A DNA stretch of 41,104 nt, from contig NZ_JACLZI010000028.1 in the NCBI RefSeq assembly GCF_014280935.1, positions 1 through 41,104 on the forward strand, read 5' to 3'. Under the pieces are notes generated by a model. That model was given only the letters and a program-made list of their open reading frames with translations, did not search any database and had not been told where the DNA came from. Each line of letters starts with the position of its first letter. Positions within the stretch are counted from its first letter, which is position 1. Shown here piece by piece: positions 7,854-16,931 of this stretch. The position numbers and the translations under genes are program-made. Source of the stretch: Aquibacillus kalidii. Lineage in GTDB: Bacteria > Bacillota > Bacilli > Bacillales > Amphibacillaceae.

Positions 7854-9536
7854 TTAATGCTTTGTAATATATGCTTTTGTGAAGTCTACTTCAGCACCAA
7901 GGTTATGGTGTTGAACACCTTTTAACCAAGGCTTTTGAACGTACACGCCACCTTCTTGATACAATGTACCAATTACTTGTTCTTCATCAATTAGAATATG
8001 TTCGGCTTCCACAAGTTTTTCCCAACGAGCTTCAGGATCATTACCTAAATTGTTCGCTTCTTCGATTAACTTATCATATTCTTCATTTTTCCAATCTTGT
8101 TGGTTCATTGTACTTTCAGACGTATACATATCCAAGAATGTCATTGGGTCAGCATAGTCAGGTGACCAACCTCTTGTGTTAATATCATAATCTCCGGAAT
8201 TAGTTAATTCAAGGCGTTGTCCCCAAGGTTGCTTATTAATGTTAAGTGTTAAACCAGGAAGGTTTTCTTCAAGTTGTGATTTTAAGTAAACAGCCTGTGT
8301 ATCAGCTTGATCACTGTCACCAGTTAATAATTCTAATGTAATAGAATCTTTTCCAAGCTCTTCTAGACCTTTATCCCAGAATTCTTTTGCTTTAGCAGCA
8401 TCGAATCCTTGGTAGTCTCCAGCCGCTTCACGGAAGTCAGTTCCATTTGGACCTACTGCAAAGTCTGTTGGAACCCATCCATTTGCTGGAATAGAACCAT
8501 CGTTCCAAATTACATCAGTCAATTGTTGTTTGTCAAAACCATAGCTTAACGCTTTACGAATATTCACATTTGCAAGATCAGGGTTCTTTTGGTTATAACC
8601 TAAAGCAAACATTCCTGCTCCAGTTAATGTATGGAATTCATCAGAGTCTTTAAATTCTGGAACATAATCAGATGCTAAAGACTTGTAATCAATCTCATCT
8701 CGCTTATACAAGTTAACGCCTGTACTCATTTCTTTAACTACATTTACTTTGATTTCTTCGATTTTCACATCTTCTGCACCGAAGTAGTCATCATTTTTTA
8801 CTAGTGTCCAACTCGCACCGTGCTCCCATGAATCAAGGATAAAAGCACCATTAGAAAGTGTGTTTTCTGGTTCAGTAGCCCACTTATCACCTTGTTCTGC
8901 TGCATACTCATGCGGTTGTGGTAAAAATGGGTAGAAAGCCATTAAACTATGAAATAAGTCTGTTGGTACAGCCTTTTCTAGAGTAATTTTAAGAGTCTTT
9001 TCATCAACAGCTTCCACACCTAAAGTGTCAACTTCTGCTTCACCTGCTTGAATTTGAGCAGCGTTTTTGATTTGCGCAACTGTAAAGATGAAAGAATAAA
9101 TACCCATTGTATCTGGATTGTTATCTTTTCTCCAAGCATAGACGAAATCTTCTGCAGTTACAGGAGTTCCGTCAGACCAGTTCGCATCATCGCGAATGGT
9201 GAATGTAAATACTGTACCATCTTCACTTACTTCTGCTTCAGAAGCCGCCATAGCTGGAATTGGTTGATCGTTTTCGTCAAACTTCATTAGTCCTTCGAAA
9301 AGATGTGCAGCCCATGTACCTGAAGTTGAATCTTGCATATCAGTAGAGTTTAGAGTTGGAATGTCTGCTGTAGCAGTCATTTTAACAACCTGCTCCTCTG
9401 CTAACTCGTTTGATGACGCGGTGTCATCTGACTTTTGCTCATCTTGGTCCTTACTATCTTCTCCACCACATGCAGCTAAGAACATGCCCATAGCTAACAG
9501 TAGTACAAACAAAAGTGACCATTTTGCTTTTTTCAT
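7854..9536 (-). CDS. oppA: Oligopeptide-binding lipoprotein OppA (copy 2)
   Basis: A 560-residue SBP family 5 lipoprotein with lipobox LAAC, Cys23, followed by a charged linker (GGEDSKDQDEQ). Its mature sequence tracks copy 1 almost residue for residue, including WSDGTPVTAEDFVYAW and LTGDSDQADTQAVYLKSQ. Differences are concentrated in the linker and scattered surface positions, for example WKLVKNDGYF versus WTLVKNDDYF. It has its own promoter-like sequence and its own terminator, so it can be expressed apart from oppA1-BCDF. The two proteins probably feed the same OppBCDF channel, perhaps with different peptide preferences or under different conditions; that is inference. Confidence 0.92.
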   Translation of the reverse strand: MKKAKWSLLFVLLLAMGMFLAACGGEDSKDQDEQKSDDTASSNELAEEQVVKMTATADIPTLNSTDMQDSTSGTWAAHLFEGLMKFDENDQPIPAMAASEAEVSEDGTVFTFTIRDDANWSDGTPVTAEDFVYAWRKDNNPDTMGIYSFIFTVAQIKNAAQIQAGEAEVDTLGVEAVDEKTLKITLEKAVPTDLFHSLMAFYPFLPQPHEYAAEQGDKWATEPENTLSNGAFILDSWEHGASWTLVKNDDYFGAEDVKIEEIKVNVVKEMSTGVNLYKRDEIDYKSLASDYVPEFKDSDEFHTLTGAGMFALGYNQKNPDLANVNIRKALSYGFDKQQLTDVIWNDGSIPANGWVPTDFAVGPNGTDFREAAGDYQGFDAAKAKEFWDKGLEELGKDSITLELLTGDSDQADTQAVYLKSQLEENLPGLTLNINKQPWGQRLELTNSGDYDINTRGWSPDYADPMTFLDMYTSESTMNQQDWKNEEYDKLIEEANNLGNDPEARWEKLVEAEHILIDEEQVIGTLYQEGGVYVQKPWLKGVQHHNLGAEVDFTKAYITKH

Positions 9537-9589
9537 GTGTATAACTCCCCTTCTAGGTGTTTATGTATATATTGTCACCCTAGTAAAAA

Positions 9590-9619
9590 ATTATACTACT
9601 AGCTAATTAGCTATGTATA
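9590..9619 (-). promoter_or_regulatory. Putative sigma-A promoter of oppA2 with palindromic spacer
   Basis: On the minus strand, TATACA (9614-9619) and TATAAT (9590-9595) are separated by 18 bases. The spacer contains a perfect 14-bp palindrome, TAGCTAATTAGCTA (9600-9613), placed where a repressor could block RNA polymerase. Confidence 0.45.
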
Positions 9620-9765
9620 GCGGTTTTGCTTATTTAAAAATATTAAAAACAGTCTAAAAATTAGCACAAAAACAATACGTTGATAGAGTATGCTCATTTA
9701 AGGGTACTTTTCTTTAAAACCATAAAAGGGTATAATGCAAATGCTAACTTTTAGGAGGAAAACAG

Positions 9766-10143
9766 ATGAAATCTAAACTTTTCAAGCACACGATCATTTA
9801 TATAAGTATTTCATTTATCTTAAGTTTTATTCTATCGATACTAATATATAAATATATTACTGTTTTATCTATGATCAACACTTTATTTATTATAGCTTTA
9901 CTAGAATTATGCGCTAGTGCTTTAATGATGACAGCAAGAGGGGGATTCTTTGATGCTATTACCCATAGCTTTAGAACAACCTATTCTAAGCTAACCAAAA
10001 AGGGAGAACTAATAAAAGATGAGATCGCTGAAATGAGAATGCCTTCAGAAATGTTCAGTCAAACTGCTACCTTCTCCCTATTAACTTGCAGTGTTATACT
10101 TTTCACCCTGTCTTTAATTGTTGGTTATTCAATTGCTTATTAA
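9766..10143 (+). CDS. DUF3899-type membrane protein
   Basis: A 125-residue protein with about three hydrophobic segments: residues 8-28, 33-56, and 101-122 near the C-terminus. A charged cytoplasmic loop (THSFRTTYSKLTKKGELIKDEIAEM) lies between the second and third. This layout and the RGGFFDAITHSFR motif fit the DUF3899 family, whose function is unknown. The ATG has TTAGGAGG 8 bases upstream. A TATAAT at 9731-9736 (GGGTATAATG) is a likely -10, but the -35 is poor. It lies between the divergent oppA2 and the trpS leader, in the same direction as trpS. Confidence 0.7.
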   Translation: MKSKLFKHTIIYISISFILSFILSILIYKYITVLSMINTLFIIALLELCASALMMTARGGFFDAITHSFRTTYSKLTKKGELIKDEIAEMRMPSEMFSQTATFSLLTCSVILFTLSLIVGYSIAY

Positions 10144-10240
10144 GCAAAGTTACTTGGTGGACAACCTTATTTAATCAAAAGGTATGCCTATCATGAATCA
10201 CCTAGAAACGAAATCGAAATAGCTTTAATTCTAAACTAAC

Positions 10241-10269
10241 TTGCATCAAAGGAAATTGGGTTATATAAT
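10241..10269 (+). promoter_or_regulatory. Promoter of trpS
   Basis: TTGCAT (10241-10246), a 17-base spacer and a consensus TATAAT (10264-10269) lie directly ahead of the T-box leader. The predicted transcript start is about 10276. Confidence 0.75.
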
Positions 10270-10275
10270 AATAAA

Positions 10276-10494
10276 AAATCAATAAAAGTGGCAATGAGAA
10301 AGTTAGAGTACATTTACTTTTGGCAGCAAATAGAGAACTTGTGATTGGTGAAAACAAGTGCCTTTGTAAATCGGAATTGGGCTTTCGAGCTAATTATGTT
10401 TGAAAAAGTGATCTCATCATCTTTTGATGAGGTAATAAGGGTGGCACCGCGGTTCATTCGTCCCTTGTAGAGGGAAAAGAATGGGCTTTTTTTG
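10276..10494 (+). promoter_or_regulatory. Tryptophan T-box riboswitch controlling trpS
   Basis: All key parts can be drawn. The stem I base is GAAAG/CTTTC (10298-10302 with 10382-10386), with the AGTA S-turn at 10307-10310. The middle helix is ATTTAC/GTAAAT (10312-10317 with 10366-10371), and the apical helix is ACTTGT/ACAAGT (10337-10342 with 10354-10359) with the AGAGA and GGTG elements. The specifier codon UGG (Trp) is at 10378-10380. A stem III-like hairpin CTCATCA/TGATGAG follows, then the T-box core AGGGTGGCACCGCGG (10438-10452) and a terminator (10455-10483) with seven T. Uncharged tRNA-Trp would stabilise the antiterminator and allow trpS transcription. Confidence 0.95.
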
Positions 10495-10520
10495 TGTTTA
10501 ATTTTTTGATAACTTTATGA

Positions 10521-11525
<1,005 letters not shown>

Positions 11526-11553
11526 TAGGAGTACTTTTTGAATGCTAATCCTA

Positions 11554-11594
11554 AAAAAATGAAAGGGTAATCGCATTATCGCGATTACCCTTTC
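11554..11594 (-). terminator. Terminator between trpS and yjbA
   Basis: A perfect 14-bp stem (11561-11574 and 11581-11594) with a 6-base loop. On the minus strand it is followed by ATTTTTTTAGG, so it is strongest for yjbA; on the plus strand it may also stop trpS transcripts, though the T run there is poor. Confidence 0.85.
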
Positions 11595-11601
11595 TACTGC
11601 T

Positions 11602-12369
11602 TTATAGCATTCTTTTAAACGTACTCGGTCTTTCACTATCTTGCTCTAACTCCCACATTTTCTCAAAAAATGGTTGACCTTTAATAAGCTTCCCGCATAA
11701 ATCTTCATGTGCCTTACTCCAGCCATCCATAAGACCTTCATAAAGTGCTTCCCATGCGTCTTCAAAACCCATATTCCTAATCTCTGTGTATTTGTCAGGT
11801 TCCCATTCTGTTAACCAATATCGCATCTCTTCACTATTCTTCGTTCCTTCTAGTTGATCTAATGCCATCATCAAGAGCTGCTTTAATTGTCTTTCTTTCC
11901 TTGTCAGTCCTAACATACTCTCAGGTGGTAAAGAAAGTATATGGTATTCTTTACTTGCTTGTCCTTCAGAAAAGGTAAACTTATGTGGCTCCGTACCCTC
12001 AATCATTTCATAGACTAGTCGTTCTTGTCTTGGGATTAATCTACTTTTTCGTACTGGTAAACTGTATCCCATTGTATCAAATGCAACGATAGATTTTCCG
12101 TTTGTGACTATACATGCGTACTCTAAAGATATTCTTTCTTGATTTTTTCTTAAATAAGCGCGTTTATAAATACTGTCCAACAAGGGTTTTGGTAAATCTT
12201 GAAGGTCATTCTCAATGTAATGGTACAAGACATCGTCTATGTATAGTATCGGTACTTGATCTAGTAACTCTATCCCATCTTCTTTTCGCCACTCATGAAA
12301 GTGACATACATTATAACCATTTTCTTCTCCCTCGAACCAATTCACCCATACATCGTGTAAATATAACAT
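11602..12369 (-). CDS. yjbA: YjbA-family protein (DUF3603)
   Basis: A 255-residue soluble protein recognised as the Bacillaceae YjbA/DUF3603 family from its N-terminus ([21 protein letters not shown]), the VPILYID segment and its place next to trpS, as in B. subtilis. No membrane segment or enzymatic motif is visible. The second half is helical and charged ([23 protein letters not shown]). Function unknown. The ATG has GAGGG 8 bases upstream. It faces trpS and shares the terminator between them. Confidence 0.85.
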   Translation of the reverse strand: MLYLHDVWVNWFEGEENGYNVCHFHEWRKEDGIELLDQVPILYIDDVLYHYIENDLQDLPKPLLDSIYKRAYLRKNQERISLEYACIVTNGKSIVAFDTMGYSLPVRKSRLIPRQERLVYEMIEGTEPHKFTFSEGQASKEYHILSLPPESMLGLTRKERQLKQLLMMALDQLEGTKNSEEMRYWLTEWEPDKYTEIRNMGFEDAWEALYEGLMDGWSKAHEDLCGKLIKGQPFFEKMWELEQDSERPSTFKRML

Positions 12370-12447
12370 GTGTCGAACCCTCGCTTTGTTATTGAATCTT
12401 TAAAATACATTATGACCAAAATAGGAAAATTTATTCTAGCTATCCTA

Positions 12448-12660
12448 TTATTTAACAGTTATATTTGATATTTTGCTTATTGCAATTCCCATAATTAAAA
12501 TACCGGCAATTAATAAATAACATTCAAATTGGCCTTGTACAAACACGAAATAATCGACTAAAGACAGGCCGGCAGGAATAAAGTTAAGATACAGAATAAT
12601 AGAAACTCCTCCAGATACAGCTAGTCCAAACCCTATTAAAAAAATTAATACATAAATCAT
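12448..12660 (-). CDS. Small hypothetical membrane protein
   Basis: A 70-residue protein with two hydrophobic helices, about residues 2-26 and 44-62, joined by a short loop (GLSLVDYFVFVQGQFECY) and ending in a short polar tail. I do not recognise a family. A strong AGGAGGG lies 6 bases before the ATG, which supports a real gene. It lies between yjbA and the repeat element, on the same strand as both neighbours. Confidence 0.6.
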   Translation of the reverse strand: MIYVLIFLIGFGLAVSGGVSIILYLNFIPAGLSLVDYFVFVQGQFECYLLIAGILIMGIAISKISNITVK

Positions 12661-12966
12661 ACTCTACCCTCCTACCTGCCTCTTTTTACTTTTATTTATA
12701 TGATAGAGTGAAGGATAACATGTCCAATAATTGTCTATAAATGAGCAAATTTGATTGGACTATATCTATATGTGAAGGATGGGATATTTTTGCTTTCATT
12801 TTGCTTGAACTCTAAGAAGAGTAATGACTTGTTATCATATGATTCCTAATTCCAAAGCAAGTATCCAACTATTATATTGTTACTTTTTGCTCTGATTACC
12901 TATCGCAGAAAAATGGATTAATCGCGCATAATAATACGTGAAATTCACTCATATGCTCTGAGCGGA
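12661..12966. other. AT-rich spacer left of the full repeat
   Basis: With the repeat and the fabF terminator this makes a 510-base gap without a gene (12661-13170). In 12661-12966 I see no gene or clear terminator. A GTGAAATTCAC near 12939 resembles the repeat end and may be a remnant of an older insertion. Confidence 0.4.
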
Positions 12967-13080
12967 GGAAATTCACGTAGACTCCTGTGGGAAAGCGAAG
13001 ACGCTGAGACCCCACACAGGGAGTGTTCTTTGCGACCGAGGAGGCTCAGCGCGAGCCCACGGAAAGCGTAGTGAATTTCC
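12967..13080 (+). repeat. Dispersed palindromic repeat, copy 2 (complete)
   Basis: A 114-base element bounded by perfect 10-bp inverted ends (GGAAATTCAC at 12967-12976, GTGAATTTCC at 13071-13080). It has a second internal inverted pair CGCTGAG/CTCAGCG (13002-13008, 13045-13051) and an imperfect CCTGTGGG/CCCACACAGG pair. GGAAAGCG occurs in both halves. It is much more GC-rich than its surroundings. Similar roughly 100-base elements are, to my knowledge, widespread between Bacillaceae genes; whether they act as RNA or as non-autonomous mobile elements is not settled. Confidence 0.85.
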
Positions 13081-13127
13081 GTAGTGGTACCTAATAAGTT
13101 ACTTCACTTTCTATGGAAATTAAACAT

Positions 13128-13167
13128 AAAAAAAATCCCTAACCACTAACAAGTGGTTAAGGATTTT
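13128..13167 (-). terminator. Terminator of the fabHF operon
   Basis: A stem of about 15 bp (13132-13147 with 13152-13167, one bulge) with a 4-base loop, followed on the minus strand by eight T. It lies just after the fabF stop. Confidence 0.9.
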
Positions 13168-13170
13168 TAT

Positions 13171-14412
13171 TTAGCCATTGTATTTTTTAAAAACTAACGC
13201 AGCATTATGACCACCAAAACCTAACGAATTACTTAAGGCAACATTTACCTCTTTCGCTTTCGTCTCGTTTGGTACAACGTCCAAATCACATTCCGGATCT
13301 GGTGTCTCATAATTAATCGTTGGTGGCACCTTGCTATCAATAATTGCTTTAATCGAAGCAATTGCTTCTACTGCACCTGCAGCACCAAGTAAATGACCTG
13401 TCATTGATTTAGTAGAAGAAACGGATAAATTATATGCATGATCCCCAAATACTTGCTTTATCGCTTTTGTTTCAAAGGAATCATTTAACTCTGTACTTGT
13501 ACCGTGTGCGTTAATATAATCTACTGCTGTCAAGTCTACTCCCGCATCTGAAATTGCTTGATTCATTGCTCTTGCAGCACCTTCTCCTTCTGGTGCTGGG
13601 GAAGTAATATGATAAGCATCACCTGCGGAACCATAGCCAACTAACTCTGCATAAATTCTTGCTCCACGATTTTGTGCAGATTCTAACGATTCAATAATTA
13701 GAATACCAGAGCCTTCACCCATTACGAATCCGTCACGATTTTTATCAAATGGACGACTTGCTGTTTTAGGATCTCCATTAGTGGATAATGCTTTTGCGGA
13801 TGAGAATCCAGCAAAAGACATATTTGTTAACGGCGCTTCTGCACCCCCAGTAATCATAACATCAGCATCGCCGCGTTGAATTACTTTAAAAGCGTCCCCG
13901 ATAGAATTAGCACCCGATGCACAAGCGGTTACGGTACATGAATTAATCCCTTTTGCACCTAACTGAATAGATACCTGTCCCGCAGCCATATCAGGAATTA
14001 ACATTGGCACAAAGAAAGGACTGACACGACGATATCCTTTTTCAATAAATTTGTGGAACTGCTCTTCATATGTGGCCATCCCACCAATTCCTGAACCGAT
14101 CCAAACACCAACTCTAGGTGCTATCTCATCTGTAATGTCTAATTTAGCATCTTCTACAGCCATCTTAGCTGCTGCAACTGCATATTGTGTAAATAAATCC
14201 ATTCGTTTGGCATCTTTTTTCTCCATGTAAACACTCGGGTCCCAATCTTTCAATTCTGCAGCTACTTTAGCAGGAAAATCGTCCTTGTTCACCTTGGTAA
14301 CATAATCAATGCCTGATTTACCAGCTAAAAGATTATTCCAAAAACTATCTACTGTGTTCCCTAATGGCGTTACAGCCCCTAAACCTGTTACTACTACACG
14401 TTTTTTTTCCAT
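13171..14412 (-). CDS. fabF: Beta-ketoacyl-ACP synthase II (FabF)
   Basis: A 413-residue KAS II condensing enzyme that elongates acyl-ACP with malonyl-ACP in fatty acid synthesis. The Cys-His-His triad is complete: Cys164 in [11 protein letters not shown], His303 in [11 protein letters not shown] and His340 in [15 protein letters not shown]. Length equals the usual 410-415. The ATG has AGGAGG 10 bases upstream. It lies 60 bases downstream of fabH on the same strand with no terminator between, so the two form an operon controlled by the FapR-like site ahead of fabH. Confidence 0.97.
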   Translation of the reverse strand: MEKKRVVVTGLGAVTPLGNTVDSFWNNLLAGKSGIDYVTKVNKDDFPAKVAAELKDWDPSVYMEKKDAKRMDLFTQYAVAAAKMAVEDAKLDITDEIAPRVGVWIGSGIGGMATYEEQFHKFIEKGYRRVSPFFVPMLIPDMAAGQVSIQLGAKGINSCTVTACASGANSIGDAFKVIQRGDADVMITGGAEAPLTNMSFAGFSSAKALSTNGDPKTASRPFDKNRDGFVMGEGSGILIIESLESAQNRGARIYAELVGYGSAGDAYHITSPAPEGEGAARAMNQAISDAGVDLTAVDYINAHGTSTELNDSFETKAIKQVFGDHAYNLSVSSTKSMTGHLLGAAGAVEAIASIKAIIDSKVPPTINYETPDPECDLDVVPNETKAKEVNVALSNSLGFGGHNAALVFKKYNG

Positions 14413-14472
14413 GTAAGGTTCTCCTCCTTATTGAAAAATAATATTTCTTGATTATTTCTATTTTGTTCGCTT

Positions 14473-15408
14473 TTATTTTCCCCAACGAATGGCAACAGCA
14501 CCCCAAGTTAAACCTCCGCCGAAGCCAACAAGTACAACTAGGTCGTTATCTTTTATCTTACCATTTTTCACATCTTCTGAAAGCGCTAATGGAATTGATG
14601 CAGCAGATGTGTTTCCATATTTTTTAACAGAAGTAGCCATTTTTTCTTCAGATATACCTAATCGTTGACGGGCTGCTTCCATAATTCTGATATTTGCTTG
14701 GTGAGGAATTAGATAATCCACATCTTCTTTCTTAAATCCTGCTTTCTCCACTACATTAACGGATGATTCTGGCATTTGCCTAACTGCGAATTTAAATACC
14801 TCTCTACCGTTCATGCTAATATAATCCTTATCCTGTAATAAGTACTTTCCTCCACTTCCGTCTGCGCCAAGTTCAAAAGAGAGAATCCCTTTTCCTTCGC
14901 TAACAGGACCAATTACAGCTGCTCCTGCTCCATCGCCAAATAACACACACGTATTTCGGTCTGACCAGTCAGTAATTTTAGATAACTTTTCAACACCCAC
15001 AACAAGGACATTTGTATAGGCACCCGTTTCAATAAACTGCTTAGCAGTAATAACCCCATACATAAATCCAGAACACGCTGCACTAAGATCCATTGCTGCC
15101 ACATTCTTTGCACCTAATCGATCTTGTAACATACAGGATACTGTTGGAAAAGGTGTATCAGGCGTTACAGTTGCTACTAAGATTAAATCTAACTGGTCTG
15201 CAGTTATATTTGCATCCTTCAAAGCATTGACTGCAGCTTGATAAGCCATGTCTGAAGTATCCATATCATCTTCAGCAATTCTTCTTTCTTCAATTCCAGT
15301 ACGACTTCTTATCCATTCATCACTAGTATCTACAATCTTCTCTAAATCAGCATTTGTGACAACTTTTTCAGGAGCGTAATGTCCTGTTCCAATAAAACCA
15401 GCGTTCAT
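14473..15408 (-). CDS. fabH: Beta-ketoacyl-ACP synthase III (FabH)
   Basis: A 311-residue KAS III that starts fatty acid chains by condensing acyl-CoA primers with malonyl-ACP; Bacillaceae FabH enzymes typically accept branched primers. The Cys-His-Asn triad is seen: Cys112 in [11 protein letters not shown], His236 in IPHQANIRI and Asn266 in [10 protein letters not shown]. The C-terminus [12 protein letters not shown] is typical. The ATG has GGAGAGG 10 bases upstream. It is the first gene of fabH-fabF, and its synteny matches B. subtilis fabHA. Confidence 0.97.
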   Translation of the reverse strand: MNAGFIGTGHYAPEKVVTNADLEKIVDTSDEWIRSRTGIEERRIAEDDMDTSDMAYQAAVNALKDANITADQLDLILVATVTPDTPFPTVSCMLQDRLGAKNVAAMDLSAACSGFMYGVITAKQFIETGAYTNVLVVGVEKLSKITDWSDRNTCVLFGDGAGAAVIGPVSEGKGILSFELGADGSGGKYLLQDKDYISMNGREVFKFAVRQMPESSVNVVEKAGFKKEDVDYLIPHQANIRIMEAARQRLGISEEKMATSVKKYGNTSAASIPLALSEDVKNGKIKDNDLVVLVGFGGGLTWGAVAIRWGK

Positions 15409-15429
15409 TGTATATCATCCTCTCCAGGA

Positions 15430-15462
15430 ATTATAATCAATTATTAAGACTTGGTACTAATT
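15430..15462 (-). promoter_or_regulatory. FapR-like operator and -10 element of fabHF
   Basis: On the minus strand, 15462-15441 reads AATTAGTACCAAGTCTTAAT, close to the known FapR consensus (TTAGTACCTAGTCTTAAT type). A consensus TATAAT lies at 15430-15435, 20-odd bases before the fabH ribosome site. FapR, relieved by malonyl-CoA, would repress the operon from here. The -35 region is overlapped by the operator and is not consensus. Confidence 0.8.
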
Positions 15463-15581
15463 TTAAGGTATATGATAGTTATTTTCAAGTATTTGCTTCT
15501 GCTGTTTTTTTATTCTATGGATAAACGCCTTACCTTTTTGAGTTTATATTAATAGACTATATATAAGGAGGTGTTTAATTT

Positions 15582-15839
15582 ATGGAACAACCCAATAAAA
15601 AAAATGATTACAACCATCCTTTTGACCAGATGATGTTCGGAGGTCGCAGAAATCAGCCAAAACGATACGATTCCAATAAGGAACAAAAATCAGCCGAACA
15701 TACAAAATCGGATGAAGCAACAGAAGATGGATCAGTCGACCTCTTTAGTACAGCACAAACTGTTGTGGAAACGTACCAACAATTATCACCATATGTAAAA
15801 GGGATCTCAGGTATGTTTAAAAGATTTAAGTCAAAATAA
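15582..15839 (+). CDS. Small hydrophilic hypothetical protein (yjzB position)
   Basis: An 85-residue protein. The N-terminus is rich in Asn, Lys and Arg (NHPFDQMMFGGRRNQ), the middle is acidic and low-complexity, and the C-terminus is a conserved-looking amphipathic segment (TYQQLSPYVKGISGMFKRF). It vaguely resembles YppG-like spore proteins. Its position, between fabH and med, is that of yjzB in B. subtilis. I cannot assign a function. AAGGAGGTG lies 8 bases before the ATG, so the gene is well supported. Confidence 0.65.
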   Translation: MEQPNKKNDYNHPFDQMMFGGRRNQPKRYDSNKEQKSAEHTKSDEATEDGSVDLFSTAQTVVETYQQLSPYVKGISGMFKRFKSK

Positions 15840-15870
15840 AAAGGACTGAGGTGCACCCTTCAGTCCTTTT
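15840..15870. terminator. Bidirectional terminator between the 85-aa gene and med
   Basis: A 10-bp stem AAAGGACTGA/TCAGTCCTTT (15840-15849, 15860-15869) with extra GG/CC pairing and T runs on both strands. It overlaps the last codons of both convergent genes. Confidence 0.85.
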
Positions 15871-16834
15871 ACTTCTCATTTGGAAGTAATCCCGATTCAA
15901 TATACTCATTTATCGACTCTTTTAATTTCTTTCTAAAAGGTTTAGGGACCTCTTCACTAAATTCTCCCATTGTTATCACATCATCCCCGAAGTCATAAGT
16001 GAAAATACCGCCTTTTAATTCCCCTTTATTGAACTGTTTTGCTGCTAATAAATACAACTGGTCAACATGTTGTACCGTACTAGTTAAAACGGTTTTTCCT
16101 CCTAGTTCTGCCTGATCGGTAACAAATCCAATTGCGTAATTTCCATCACTTTTCACTTGATTTATGACAGATACACTAAATGCATCCCCTGCAGGATAAA
16201 ATACGTCTGCATCTTTTTTGTTCATTTGATTATATAATTCCAGTGCTCGCTCTTTGTTATCCCAACTATTCACAAAATTCATTAGTACTTCTGCATTAGG
16301 ATTTTGAAAATGAACCCCTTCATAAAACCCTTCTATTTCCGGTTGCCATTCATATGCAGCTATTATGGCAACTTTGTTTGTTTTGGTCATTTCACCTGCA
16401 ACCATACCACCAAAAAAACCCATGGCATGGGAACTGAAATTTAAACTAGTTAAGTTATCGTTGGAATAACCTCCATTAGCATAAACAAAATGAATATCTG
16501 GATAGGATTTACTTATATTATCGAACATTTTGCCATAGATACTACTGTGGCCAAAAATTAAATTGACCCCCTTATTAGCAAACTCTTGAACAGCTCGATC
16601 AACTTCTTGCTCTGTTTTGACTTCCTCTTTAAAGTACACGTCTACATCAAATTCTTCTCTAATTTCTAATAAACCCTTGTATCCTTTATTTCCCCAAGTT
16701 TGGTCATTAATAGAATTCTCCACTAACATCCCAACTTTTTGAATCTTTTCTTCACCTAATGAATTGCAACTAGTAAATAGAAACACGATTGAAATAAATA
16801 TAATTATATAAATTAGAGCGAAAAACTTTTTCAA
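15869..16834 (-). CDS. med: Med-like BMP-family lipoprotein
   Basis: A 321-residue lipoprotein with signal peptide MKKFFALIYIIIFISIVFLF and a lipobox giving Cys23. The fold is the basic-membrane-protein/periplasmic-binding type (VGMLVENSINDQTWGNKGYKG, LIFGHSSIYG, FVTDQ). Med in B. subtilis has this family and location and stimulates comK expression. The TTG at 16834 is preferred because AGGAG lies 8 bases upstream; an in-frame GTG at 16843 directly abuts that AGGAG. In B. subtilis comZ follows med in the same direction; here the terminator and a convergent gene follow, so comZ is missing from this locus. Confidence 0.8.
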   Translation of the reverse strand: MKKFFALIYIIIFISIVFLFTSCNSLGEEKIQKVGMLVENSINDQTWGNKGYKGLLEIREEFDVDVYFKEEVKTEQEVDRAVQEFANKGVNLIFGHSSIYGKMFDNISKSYPDIHFVYANGGYSNDNLTSLNFSSHAMGFFGGMVAGEMTKTNKVAIIAAYEWQPEIEGFYEGVHFQNPNAEVLMNFVNSWDNKERALELYNQMNKKDADVFYPAGDAFSVSVINQVKSDGNYAIGFVTDQAELGGKTVLTSTVQHVDQLYLLAAKQFNKGELKGGIFTYDFGDDVITMGEFSEEVPKPFRKKLKESINEYIESGLLPNEK

Positions 16835-16931
16835 AATACGCACTCCTATTCATAAAGACACTTTTACTAGTGCTATTGTACCGTCTAATTGTTTACGAGT
16901 AAACGCCTTTAAAATTACAACTTTATTACAT

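Noticed and set aside
12371-12377. Single TGTCGAA (0A-type core) ahead of yjbA
   Set aside because: A lone 7-mer lying in the ribosome-binding region is likely chance; there is no second box or promoter arrangement.
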